41,824 bases of DNA from Alphaproteobacteria bacterium (GTDB lineage: Bacteria; Pseudomonadota; Alphaproteobacteria; UBA2966), in assembly GCA_018654745.1 (NCBI GenBank), contig JABILA010000039.1:1-41824 (forward strand). The letters are read 5' to 3'. The notes beneath the pieces were generated by a model. The model searched no databases, was not told where the DNA came from, and saw nothing but the letters and a program-made list of their open reading frames with translations. Every line of letters begins with the position of its first letter. The first letter of the stretch is position 1. Position numbers and translations under genes: made by a program. Shown piece after piece: positions 16,264 through 24,656 of the stretch.

Positions 16264-17897
16264 TATTTTTCAACATTTTTGTTGGCCCGGCTTTCCAAAA
16301 GCCTATCAAGCCAACTGGCATCCATTTCGGGTACCGAAGATAGAAGCAGTTCCGTGTAGGGGTGATGAGGGGGCGTGAACATTTTTGTTTTGGGGCCGGT
16401 CTCTACAACACGTCCCTCTTTCATCACTACAACCTCATCGGCAATCGAACGTACAGTCGCCAGATCATGGGTGATGAACATGTAAGCAAGTCCAAACTTG
16501 TCCTGAATTTGATCCAACAGTTTTAAGATGCCTTCGGCGACTAGTTGGTCAAGAGCACTGGTGACCTCATCACAAATGATCACCTGAGGTTCTGCGGCAA
16601 GGGCGCGGGCAATCCCGATCCGTTGTTTTTGTCCTCCCGAAAGCTCCGACGGCATTCGATCAATATACTCATCTGGTTCCAGCTCAATCAGGGACAGCAA
16701 CTCGCGCACCCTCTCTTCCAGCGCCTTGCCTCGCAAACCCAGGTAAAGCTCGGCAGGGCGACCAATCAATTCTCTAATTCTATGTTTCGGGTTAAGGGCC
16801 GTATCCGCCATTTGATAAATCATTTGTATCTGGCGCAGTTGATTTTTTGAACGCCGTTTGTATTCAGGCGGCAAACGTTCGCCTTCAAATTTTACGGTTC
16901 CGGTTTCCGGTGGCAGCAAACCTGAAATCACGCGGGCCGCCGTTGATTTACCCGAACCGGATTCGCCGACAACGGCAACCGTCTGACGGCGGTGGATATC
17001 GAAGCTGGCATCAAATAACACCTGAAGATCACCGTATGATGCCGAAACATTTTCTACGGAAAGAACCGGGGTTTCCTGCGTTGACTGAAGCGGGTGTTCT
17101 GGGCGGGCGTAAGTTCGCACAGCCCATAGTGATTTGGTATATTCCTCTTTCGGCGTCTTCAGCATGGTCTTGGTATCAGACTCTTCCACCTCTTCGCCGC
17201 GAAGTAGAACTTTTATGCGATCGGCCATCTGGGCAACCACTGCCAGATCATGGGTGATATAAATCGCAGCTGTATTGAATTGACCGACAATATCGCGAAT
17301 GGCGGAAAGAACTTCAATTTGAGTTGTCACATCAAGTGCGGTGGTCGGTTCGTCAAAAACAATAAGATCGGGACGGCAGGCCATTGCCATCGCGGTCATG
17401 GCGCGCTGGAGTTGCCCTCCCGAGACCTGATGCGGGTAGCGAAAACCAATTTCATCGGGAGAAGGTAGTTGCATACGGCGATATAGCTCAATGGCGTCGC
17501 TTTCAGCTTTGTCGCGCTCCATTGAACCGTGTAAAACAGGACCTTCACAATATTGATCGATCAACTTGTAAGCGGGATTAAAGCTTGCAGCAGCCGATTG
17601 CGCTACGTAGGCAATGCGATTTCCCCTTAATTTACGACGGGCGGATACGCTAGCGGCGCGAAGATCAATTCCATCGAACAGAATTGTTCCATCACTGATA
17701 CGACAGCCATCCCGGGCGAACCCCATGGCGGCAAGTCCAATTGTTGACTTGCCAGCGCCGGACTCGCCAATGAGCCCGATCACCTCTCCTCGCTCTAAGG
17801 TTAAATCTATGCCGTTTACGATGTTCGACCATGACGTACCCGAACGGCCTTCAATGCATAAATTTTTGATCTCAAGCAGATTTTGCGGACCGGTCAT
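16263..17897 (-). CDS. peptide/nickel-type ABC transporter, fused double ATP-binding protein
   Basis: A 544-aa protein with two complete nucleotide-binding domains of the DppD/DppF type fused in one chain. Domain 1: Walker A GESGAGKST (residues 44-52), signature VSGGQLQRAM, Walker B LIVFDEPTTALD. Domain 2: Walker A GESGSGKST, signature LSGGQKQRIGIARAL, Walker B VIICDEVTSALD. Each domain ends with the oligopeptide-permease C-terminal type extension. It powers import through the two permeases upstream; the gap to the permease stop is 4 nt. Confidence 0.93.
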   Translation of the reverse strand: MTGPQNLLEIKNLCIEGRSGTSWSNIVNGIDLTLERGEVIGLIGESGAGKSTIGLAAMGFARDGCRISDGTILFDGIDLRAASVSARRKLRGNRIAYVAQSAAASFNPAYKLIDQYCEGPVLHGSMERDKAESDAIELYRRMQLPSPDEIGFRYPHQVSGGQLQRAMTAMAMACRPDLIVFDEPTTALDVTTQIEVLSAIRDIVGQFNTAAIYITHDLAVVAQMADRIKVLLRGEEVEESDTKTMLKTPKEEYTKSLWAVRTYARPEHPLQSTQETPVLSVENVSASYGDLQVLFDASFDIHRRQTVAVVGESGSGKSTAARVISGLLPPETGTVKFEGERLPPEYKRRSKNQLRQIQMIYQMADTALNPKHRIRELIGRPAELYLGLRGKALEERVRELLSLIELEPDEYIDRMPSELSGGQKQRIGIARALAAEPQVIICDEVTSALDQLVAEGILKLLDQIQDKFGLAYMFITHDLATVRSIADEVVVMKEGRVVETGPKTKMFTPPHHPYTELLLSSVPEMDASWLDRLLESRANKNVEK

Positions 17898-17901
17898 TGA
17901 A

Positions 17902-18726
17902 TTAATCCTTCAAGCCGCTAGCGCGATGCAGCATCCAATCGACGATGAAGTTCACCGCCACGGTCAGCAAGGCGATGGCCGCCGCAGGCAACAGCGGCGT
18001 GATATCACCAAAACTGATAAGGCTGGCGTTTTCACGTACCATGGAGCCCCAATCCGCCGTCGGCGGTTGAATGCCCAACCCCAGAAACGAAAGGGCAGAA
18101 ATAGCCAAAAACACAAAACAGAAACGAAGCCCGAATTCAGCAACCAGTGGCGCCATAGCGTTAGGTAATATCTCACGTATAATCAGACGCGGAAGTCGTT
18201 CACCACGAAGCCGGGCAGCTTCTATATAATCCATCACGACGATGTTCATGGCGACAGAACGGGCTAACCGATAAACGCGTGTAGAATCGATTAGGGCAAT
18301 AATCAAAACCATATTTACGACCGAAGTACCGAATATGGTGAGTAATAATAGTTTGAAAATCAGAGACGGAATGGCCATCAGGACATCGACTGTACGACTT
18401 AACAACTGATCCAACCAACCGCCGACGACCGCCGCCAGCAACCCGAACACCGCCCCGACGACAAACGCCAGGACAGTCGTAACAAATGCAATTCCTACAG
18501 TGTTGCGAGCGCCAAAAACCAACCTCGTGAACATATCTCTACCAAGGGCATCCGTGCCGAATATGAACTGGGAATCCCACGCAACGTACTCATCGCCAAC
18601 GATTTCGCGTTCACCATAAGGGGCGATGAGCGGGGCGAAAATCGCAACGATCAAATATATCGTCACAACAACAAAACCGAACCAGGCCGTCGGTGGAGCG
18701 GTGCGGAGTGATTTTATGATTTTCAT
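17902..18726 (-). CDS. ABC transporter permease, DppC-like
   Basis: About 274 aa with six predicted membrane segments and the EAA-type loop AARLRGERLPRLIIREILPN. The DppC-like N-terminus and GTDALGRDMFTRLVFGAR are characteristic of the peptide/opine/nickel class. The ATG at 18726 is chosen because GAGGAG lies 9 nt upstream; the upstream GTG at 18735 would sit directly against that site. It pairs with the DppB-like permease. Confidence 0.92.
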   Translation of the reverse strand: MKIIKSLRTAPPTAWFGFVVVTIYLIVAIFAPLIAPYGEREIVGDEYVAWDSQFIFGTDALGRDMFTRLVFGARNTVGIAFVTTVLAFVVGAVFGLLAAVVGGWLDQLLSRTVDVLMAIPSLIFKLLLLTIFGTSVVNMVLIIALIDSTRVYRLARSVAMNIVVMDYIEAARLRGERLPRLIIREILPNAMAPLVAEFGLRFCFVFLAISALSFLGLGIQPPTADWGSMVRENASLISFGDITPLLPAAAIALLTVAVNFIVDWMLHRASGLKD

Positions 18727-18738
18727 TACTCTCACTCC

Positions 18739-19692
18739 TCAACGTTTGTGGATCAAACGCGGGTTTGACAATGTCGAGAGCACATCCGCCGTTAAATTTA
18801 GAAGAATGTAGGCGCAAGCAAAAATCAAGCTGACGGCCTGAACCACAGTGATGTCTCGCTTCGAGACGGAATCAACCATCAACTGGCCAAGCCCCGGATA
18901 GACAAAGACCACCTCGACAACGACAACACCGGTAATCAAATAAGCCAGGTTCAGCGCCACGACATTAATGATGGGGGCGAAAGCGTTCGGCAAAGCGTGG
19001 CGAACGATTACCCACAAGGGGGACACGCCCTTTAATTTCGCCATTTCGATATAAGGTGATGCCAGTAAATTGACAATCGCGGCTCGCGTCATGCGCATCA
19101 TATGCGCCGTGACAACGAAAGTTAATGTCAGCGCCGGCAGGAAGGTATTGTATATCTTGCCGCTCAGCCCCATTTTTGGCCCAATATTGGACATCGACGG
19201 GAACAAACCCGTCTGAGCTAAAAAGAAAATAAGCAAGTAAGCCAGAAAAAACTCTGGAAACGAAATTGACGTCAATGTGGTGATGTTGATTAGGCGATCA
19301 AACAATGTGTTCCGATACAAAGCAGCAAGAATGCCAAGCGTTAATGCAATCGGAACGGCGAGAACCGTAGCATACAAAGCCAGAAATAACGTGTTGGGTA
19401 ACCGCGAGCCGATAAGTTCAGAAATTTCTCGGCCATTGGCCAGGGAACGGCCCAAATTCCCTTGTACCACGTTGCCGAGCCATTCCACATACCGGGTTAC
19501 AGGTGGCTTATCGAGGCCGATTTCCTTGCGAAAGGCAGCGACGGTTTCCGGCGTTGCCGATTGTCCGAGAATTTCCTCGGCCAGATCACCGGGCAAGAGT
19601 TCGATGGCGCCAAAAATCAAGATGGAAATTACGAACATCGTCAGAAGCCCGAGCCCCAGACGATGGGCCACCATTTTCCATACGCTTCCCAT
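18739..19692 (-). CDS. ABC transporter permease, DppB-like
   Basis: A 317-aa inner-membrane permease with six membrane segments. DppB-type landmarks are IFGAIELLPGDLAEEILG at the N-terminus, LGIGLD-like spacing before LGRSLANGREISELI, and the cytoplasmic EAA loop MAKLKGVSPLWVIVRHALPN. GGAGAAG precedes the ATG. It lies behind a strong stem-loop separating it from the binding-protein gene. Confidence 0.92.
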   Translation of the reverse strand: MGSVWKMVAHRLGLGLLTMFVISILIFGAIELLPGDLAEEILGQSATPETVAAFRKEIGLDKPPVTRYVEWLGNVVQGNLGRSLANGREISELIGSRLPNTLFLALYATVLAVPIALTLGILAALYRNTLFDRLINITTLTSISFPEFFLAYLLIFFLAQTGLFPSMSNIGPKMGLSGKIYNTFLPALTLTFVVTAHMMRMTRAAIVNLLASPYIEMAKLKGVSPLWVIVRHALPNAFAPIINVVALNLAYLITGVVVVEVVFVYPGLGQLMVDSVSKRDITVVQAVSLIFACAYILLNLTADVLSTLSNPRLIHKR

Positions 19693-19737
19693 TAGGGCTT
19701 CTCCCGGTGCGTTCCCATGAGGATCAAACGAACGAAC

Positions 19738-19767
19738 AAGCCGCCGACGTCAATGAGCCGGCGGCTT
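19738..19767 (-). terminator. intercistronic stem-loop between binding protein and permease genes
   Basis: AAGCCGCCG (19738-19746) and CGGCGGCTT (19759-19767) form a perfect 9-bp GC-rich stem with a 12-nt loop and no T-run. It lies just after the binding-protein stop. In ABC operons such elements protect the upstream mRNA or attenuate read-through, giving more binding protein than membrane components; that use here is inference. Confidence 0.6.
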
Positions 19768-19774
19768 GATCAAA

Positions 19775-21340
19775 TCAGGAGAACCACCACCGATCGATAG
19801 AACGGCCACCATCAAGTTCCCAAGCACCCGACATCTTATTAGGATGACTGACTTTCGAAGACATGGCGAATACATTGTTAGCGAAAACGGGAATAATATT
19901 CCCGCCATCATCACGAACCAGTCGTTGCATTTCGGCGTACATTTCGGAACGTTTTGCCTCGTCAAGTTCTGAACGTGCTTCGACTAACAACTTGTCGAAA
20001 CTGCCATTCTTCCAGGACGTATCGTTCCATTTAGCATCCCCGGCATAAGCCGTTGAGAACATAATGTCGGCTGTCGGACGCGGACTCCAGTAACTTCCAA
20101 AAAATGGTTTCTTCATCCATATATTTGAAAAATAACCATCTGAAGGTTCTCTGCTAACAGCCAGATCAATACCGCAGGACGTTAATTGTTCTTTGAAAAG
20201 GGTGGCCCCATCTACGGCGCCAGCGTAGAGGAAATCAGAAATACTCAATGATAATCCAGAACCACTATGACCGGATTTTTTCAAATGATGCTTGGCCCTA
20301 TCAGGGTCGTAGGCCCTCTGTTTCAGACCTGCGGCATAATATTGCATTGTCGGGGCAATTGGATGGTCATTACCAAGTGTGCCATATCCCCGTAGAATTT
20401 TTTGCAAAAAGGCTTCGCGGTCTATTCCATACTTTAAAGCTAGTCGAAGATCGTTATTGGCATAAGGGTCGGCCGATGAATTCATGGCGTAGGTGTAGTG
20501 CAGCCCCCCTGCCGTGTCGGCAACCTGTACGCCATTGGCTTTTTTCAAAAGCGCCACCGTCTTGAGATCGACCTGATCCACGATATCGATGGATCCTGTC
20601 ATAAGCGCGTTCTGACGGGCTGTTACATCCGGCATGGTCAGCACTTCTGCACTGTTGAAGAAGGCGCGGTCGCTGCGCCAGAAATTCGGGTTGCGTTCAA
20701 GCGTTGCCCGGACACCCGGTTCATATTCTTTGAGAATATAACCACCCGTTCCGGCTTGTTCTTTCCAAAGTATTTTTCCATCTTTGGACGGCATTATCGC
20801 CATGCGATAGTCCGCAAAAATATAGGGGAAGTCTGCATTGCCGTTCGCCAGTTCAAAGCGAACCGATAAGTCATCTTGCTTTTTCATGCTGGAAATAGTC
20901 TTCAACAGCCCCTTAACGCCCGACTTCGAGGTCTCGGAAAGGTGATGCTGGATGGTTGCAATGACATCATCGGCATTTAATGTTTTTCCATTGTGAAAGG
21001 TAATTCCCGCGCGCAAACGGAACACCCAGGTCTTTGCACCGGGTTCCGCATCCCAACTTTCCAGCAATTCCGGTTGTAGGCTGTGATCGGGTGCAATCTC
21101 TGTAAGAGTATTGCAGTAGCCGTAGCCAATCGTGCGCATAAAGACGTCAGGCCAAGTTGCCGGATCAAGGGAATCCGTCGTCGAACCACCGCGTACGCCA
21201 TAGCGGACATGACCGCCACGTTTAGGCGTTGCCGCCATCGAACTTATGGGAGACAACCCGGCGACTGCTCCAACTGCTGCTGAGGTTAGGAGCAGTTTAC
21301 GACGGGAAATCGGGTAACCCGATTTAGTTTTTGATGACAT
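19775..21340 (-). CDS. Tat-exported ABC transporter solute-binding protein, family 5
   Basis: A 521-aa extracellular binding protein (DppA/OppA class). The start at ATG 21340 has AGGAGG 7 nt upstream. A twin-arginine signal is clear: SRRKLLLTSAAVGAVAGL, with likely cleavage near residue 37 after SSMAA. Family-5 motifs include RYGVRGGSTTDSLDPATW, RAGITFHNGKTLNADDVI and VRDDGGNIIPVF. The Tat signal implies folding before export. It heads the 11-kb transporter-regulator-sox unit, so its ligand may be an N-methylated amine or peptide-like compound rather than a peptide (inference). Confidence 0.92.
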   Translation of the reverse strand: MSSKTKSGYPISRRKLLLTSAAVGAVAGLSPISSMAATPKRGGHVRYGVRGGSTTDSLDPATWPDVFMRTIGYGYCNTLTEIAPDHSLQPELLESWDAEPGAKTWVFRLRAGITFHNGKTLNADDVIATIQHHLSETSKSGVKGLLKTISSMKKQDDLSVRFELANGNADFPYIFADYRMAIMPSKDGKILWKEQAGTGGYILKEYEPGVRATLERNPNFWRSDRAFFNSAEVLTMPDVTARQNALMTGSIDIVDQVDLKTVALLKKANGVQVADTAGGLHYTYAMNSSADPYANNDLRLALKYGIDREAFLQKILRGYGTLGNDHPIAPTMQYYAAGLKQRAYDPDRAKHHLKKSGHSGSGLSLSISDFLYAGAVDGATLFKEQLTSCGIDLAVSREPSDGYFSNIWMKKPFFGSYWSPRPTADIMFSTAYAGDAKWNDTSWKNGSFDKLLVEARSELDEAKRSEMYAEMQRLVRDDGGNIIPVFANNVFAMSSKVSHPNKMSGAWELDGGRSIDRWWFS

Positions 21341-21363
21341 TTTGAAACCTCCTATTTTATTGG

Positions 21364-21382
21364 TTCGCAACTGGTTTGCGAA
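21364..21382. promoter_or_regulatory. 7-bp dyad in the leader of the transporter-sox operon
   Basis: TTCGCAA (21364-21370) and TTGCGAA (21376-21382) are perfect inverted repeats with a 5-nt spacer, 24 nt upstream of the binding-protein ATG. The length suits an operator for a small dimeric regulator or a leader hairpin. No promoter boxes could be fixed with confidence. Confidence 0.4.
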
Positions 21383-21644
21383 ATTTTAAAGTGGTTGTGG
21401 AAAACGGGCGAAATCCCCATTCGCATCCTGAGCTAATAAAAAACGCGTGCTACGCAGGATCAATTTGCATGAGAAATTTATTCTGATAGCGAGAGATTTA
21501 GCAGCAAGGGAGTTGCGAGAAGTTAAAGTCTCCCCCGTGAAATGCTCAATTCCGTGCAAGACATTTTGTGTCTTGGCTACAGATTCAGAAAACGAGTTCA
21601 TTTCCCCCTCCCTCGATCTACTGCGCGCGCCCCCCCCTATTAAG

Positions 21645-21673
21645 GTGAACAATGGAATTCAAAGTGAACAATG
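21645..21673. promoter_or_regulatory. paired direct repeats, candidate AraC-type operator
   Basis: GTGAACAATG occurs at 21645-21654 and again at 21664-21673, spaced 19 bp start to start. Two direct half-sites about two helical turns apart are what AraC-family regulators bind, and one such regulator is encoded in the operon that starts about 300 nt away. The rest of the 495-nt gap (21341-21835) shows no gene; an 88-codon minus frame there lacks support. Confidence 0.4.
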
Positions 21674-21835
21674 AAAATCGAATTGGCTATACAATAAGAG
21701 CTATAGTATTTTTGGTATGGGTGTGCGTTTGAGGTGGAATCACCAACTACCCCCTGTTTCGTACTCATCACTGCTTGATTTCTCAACACAGATTACCCAC
21801 ACAGGGGCCGTTAAACACTTCAGATTTAAACTGCC

Positions 21836-22762
21836 TTAATGATGTTTATTGTCTAAGAGCCAACGGGCGGGTTCACCGTGCTCAATGATGACCTGCTTCA
21901 ATAATGTCACCGTTTTGCGGACCAGACTGCTGGTCGCATGTTTCCCCGTTGCAACACACAGCCGGCGGCGGATCGGAGGATTGATGATTTTCCGAGCCGT
22001 GGCCCTTCCTTCGTCGACTTCTCGCGCAACATTACTATAGGGCAGGATGGTCACTCCTTCACCTTCGGCAACAAATGACAACAAGCCATCAACGGTGTCG
22101 AGTTCACGAACGATAGTGGGTGAAAGGCCGATGCTCGAAAACACCTTATCCACATACCCGCGATAATGTGAATGAGGCCCCGGCAGAATTAAAGGCATCT
22201 GCGCGACATCGGCCAGGTCAATTGGTTGATCCGTTTTACCCAGTATGTCCGGCTTACCGATCAGATAGAGGTCTTCATTCCCGATTTTATCAATGATTAT
22301 GCTTGGCGGGCGTGGTGGGTCATAGAACAAACCAATGTCCATTTCCCCCGATACAAGCAATTCCTGACTAACCGGGTTGATATTTTCATAAACGTATATA
22401 GCCGCCTTTGGAAAATTTTCGGAAAACCTGCGAACAAGTGGAGCCAGAATTAAACGTCCCACACGCAGGGGGATGGTCACCAGGACCTCGCCATTGATTT
22501 CACCACGCAGCTGTTGCATCTCTGACTTGAGGAGTTCAACATCCCGAACAATGCGTAAGGCAAAATCTCGAAACAATCGCCCTGCCTCAGTTAAATCAAC
22601 CCCTCGACCAGTGCGGATGAACAGCTTGATGTCATGCGATGCTTCCATTTCTCGAATGACCCTGCTCAAACTGGGTTGAGAAAGCGAAAGTCGCGCCGCG
22701 GCCCGGGAAAAGCTCCCCGCATCACAAACGGCCAAAAAAATATCCAGATGCCTCGTATTCAC
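21836..22762 (-). CDS. LysR-family transcriptional regulator
   Basis: A 308-aa LTTR: N-terminal winged HTH MNTRHLDIFLAVCDAGSFSR with AARLSLSQPSLSRVIREME (recognition helix), then a type 2 periplasmic-binding effector domain to residue ~300. It is transcribed away from the methyltransferase operon across a 342-nt gap, the classic LTTR layout for a divergent target. A 12-bp repeat in that gap is a possible site. The effector is unknown but should be a substrate or intermediate of that pathway. Confidence 0.9.
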   Translation of the reverse strand: MNTRHLDIFLAVCDAGSFSRAAARLSLSQPSLSRVIREMEASHDIKLFIRTGRGVDLTEAGRLFRDFALRIVRDVELLKSEMQQLRGEINGEVLVTIPLRVGRLILAPLVRRFSENFPKAAIYVYENINPVSQELLVSGEMDIGLFYDPPRPPSIIIDKIGNEDLYLIGKPDILGKTDQPIDLADVAQMPLILPGPHSHYRGYVDKVFSSIGLSPTIVRELDTVDGLLSFVAEGEGVTILPYSNVAREVDEGRATARKIINPPIRRRLCVATGKHATSSLVRKTVTLLKQVIIEHGEPARWLLDNKHH

Positions 22763-22814
22763 GCAATAACTCCCCTCCCCATAGGCTTATATCCGTTTCC
22801 TAAATAGGCCAAAA

Positions 22815-22972
22815 TTGTCATATTTTTTTACGGTACCAAGTCCATATTTTTGCCTTGAGTGGTTCAATCCCCTTTAAAAATCCAAGCCGTTAACTTTTTT
22901 GGAACTTACATCACCCTGTCTTCAAGGCACCACAACCCATAATAAAAAGTCAATATCTGTTTGTCATATTTT
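22815..22972. promoter_or_regulatory. divergent promoter region with a repeated 12-mer
   Basis: TTGTCATATTTT occurs at 22815-22826 and 22961-22972 in the same direction in the gap between the LysR gene and the methyltransferase gene. The region is AT-rich. A TTGACA box is at 23032-23037 but its -10 partner is poor. A small hairpin (TCTCG / CGAGA) follows it. The repeats may be LTTR sites or duplicated promoter elements. Confidence 0.35.
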
Positions 22973-23104
22973 ATGCCTGTCGTCAGCGCGACGCTATGTT
23001 CACACTCACCCTCTCAAGCCACCCAATTAAATTGACATCTCGGAAAAAACGAGAATTTCAGTGAAATCTGTTGGGTTGCGCGTCTTTGAGAGGACTTTGT
23101 TGAA

Positions 23105-24643
23105 ATGAATGCCGGGAAGAACCGCAGACGAGGAGGACGACAACGATCAAGCGCTGAGCCTGTTCGTCAAGAACAGGACTGGATGCCTGCAAAACGCGCG
23201 CTGAAACCCGCTGAAGTTTTATCCGCCGATGAAATTGAGAACATTCATAACCGTTCCCTGGAAGTGCTTCGCGATATCGGTATTGAGTTCATGTTACCGG
23301 AAGCATTGGACATTCTGGAGCAAGAAGGCGCTCGGGTTGATCGAGAAACCGGAATCGTCAAATTCGATCCCGAGATTGTTGAGAGCTGGATCAAACACGC
23401 CCCACCTGATTTTACGATCGTCCCACGCAATGGCGAACGCTCCCTTCACTTTGGCGGAGACGACATCGTTTACGGATCCATCGCCAGTACACCCAACGTC
23501 ATGGACCTGGACAATGGCCGTCGTCCCGGAAACAAGAAAGATTTTCAAAACCTTGTAAAACTGAGCCACATGATTGGCAGTTGTGGCCTCATGTCCGGCT
23601 ATCCAGTTGAGCCAATCGACCTTCCGGCCAATCATCGTCATCTTGACTGCGCCTATGACTTTCTGACCCTGACAGACAAAGCCTTTCGGCTCTACGCCAT
23701 CGGGGAGACACGCACAAAAGATACGCTTGAAATGATCAAAATTGGTCTTGGACTCGACCAAGACCAACTCAAACAAAGCCCCAGAGCATTTGCCGTTCTT
23801 AACGTTAACTCTCCGTTACGGGTCGATGCGCCGCTTCTTGAGGGATGCATGGAGCTGACGCGAAATAATCAGGCCGTTATCGTAACCCCGGTCGCCTTCA
23901 GCGGCGCCATGTCGCCGATCACCCTTTCCGGAAGCCTGATCCAGCACAATGCCGAATGCCTTGCAGCGATTGCCTTCCTACAGATGGTCAAACCTGGTGC
24001 GCCCGTATTTTATGGTTCAATTTTCACCAATATCGACATGAAAACAGGTGCGCCTGCTTTCGGCACTCCCGATTCGCTGGTTGGAATGATCGCAACAGGA
24101 CAACTGGCCCGACGCTACAATATCCCACAGCGGGTTTTCAATGGATCCACATCAAACGCCGTTGATGCTCAGGCAGCCTATGAGAGCATGTTTTCCCTTT
24201 GGGCTGCCTATTTGTGTGGTTCCCATCTTGTGCTTCATGCTCATGGCATGATGGAAGCCGGTTTGACGACCTCGTATGAGAAAGTCTTATTGGATGCCGA
24301 AATGATTCAGATGATGAATGCGATGTCGCGCCCGATTGACCTTTCCGATGCTGATGAGGCCGTCGAAGCGATCCGGTCTGTCGGAGCGGGCGGACACTTC
24401 CTCGGCACACCGCATACGATGTCCCGGTATAAAACAGCCTTCCATGAGCCTCTCTTATCGGATTGGCGTCCCTACGAGTTCTGGCAAAAGGACGGCTCGC
24501 AGGACACCGCTAAGCGCGCCAATACCAAGTGGAAAAAAATGCTGAATGAATACGAAAAACCAGCCATTGATCCGGCGATTAACGAAGAGTTGCATGATTT
24601 TGTCAAGCGCCGAAAACATGAGATCGGGACAAACGAAATTTAA
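23105..24643 (+). CDS. trimethylamine methyltransferase (MttB) superfamily protein, non-pyrrolysine
   Basis: A 512-aa MttB-like protein with no in-frame amber codon, so it belongs to the non-Pyl branch that includes glycine betaine (MtgB), proline betaine (MtpB) and carnitine (MtcB) methyltransferases. Family landmarks: LKPAEVLSADEIENIHNRSLE near residue 35 as the N-terminal helix, GEPVEP-like SGYPVEPIDLP, and GSTSNAVDAQAAYES in the TIM-barrel core. Known members move a methyl group to a corrinoid protein, but no corrinoid protein or activating ATPase is encoded in this window. The N-terminus is unusually rich in Arg/Gly. First gene of the plus-strand unit opposite the LysR gene. Confidence 0.85.
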   Translation: MNAGKNRRRGGRQRSSAEPVRQEQDWMPAKRALKPAEVLSADEIENIHNRSLEVLRDIGIEFMLPEALDILEQEGARVDRETGIVKFDPEIVESWIKHAPPDFTIVPRNGERSLHFGGDDIVYGSIASTPNVMDLDNGRRPGNKKDFQNLVKLSHMIGSCGLMSGYPVEPIDLPANHRHLDCAYDFLTLTDKAFRLYAIGETRTKDTLEMIKIGLGLDQDQLKQSPRAFAVLNVNSPLRVDAPLLEGCMELTRNNQAVIVTPVAFSGAMSPITLSGSLIQHNAECLAAIAFLQMVKPGAPVFYGSIFTNIDMKTGAPAFGTPDSLVGMIATGQLARRYNIPQRVFNGSTSNAVDAQAAYESMFSLWAAYLCGSHLVLHAHGMMEAGLTTSYEKVLLDAEMIQMMNAMSRPIDLSDADEAVEAIRSVGAGGHFLGTPHTMSRYKTAFHEPLLSDWRPYEFWQKDGSQDTAKRANTKWKKMLNEYEKPAIDPAINEELHDFVKRRKHEIGTNEI

Positions 24644-24656
24644 TGGATAATAAATT

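Noticed and set aside
21386..21652. 88-codon minus-strand ORF in the transporter operon leader
   Set aside because: No convincing ribosome binding site or protein features, and it covers the candidate regulatory repeats.
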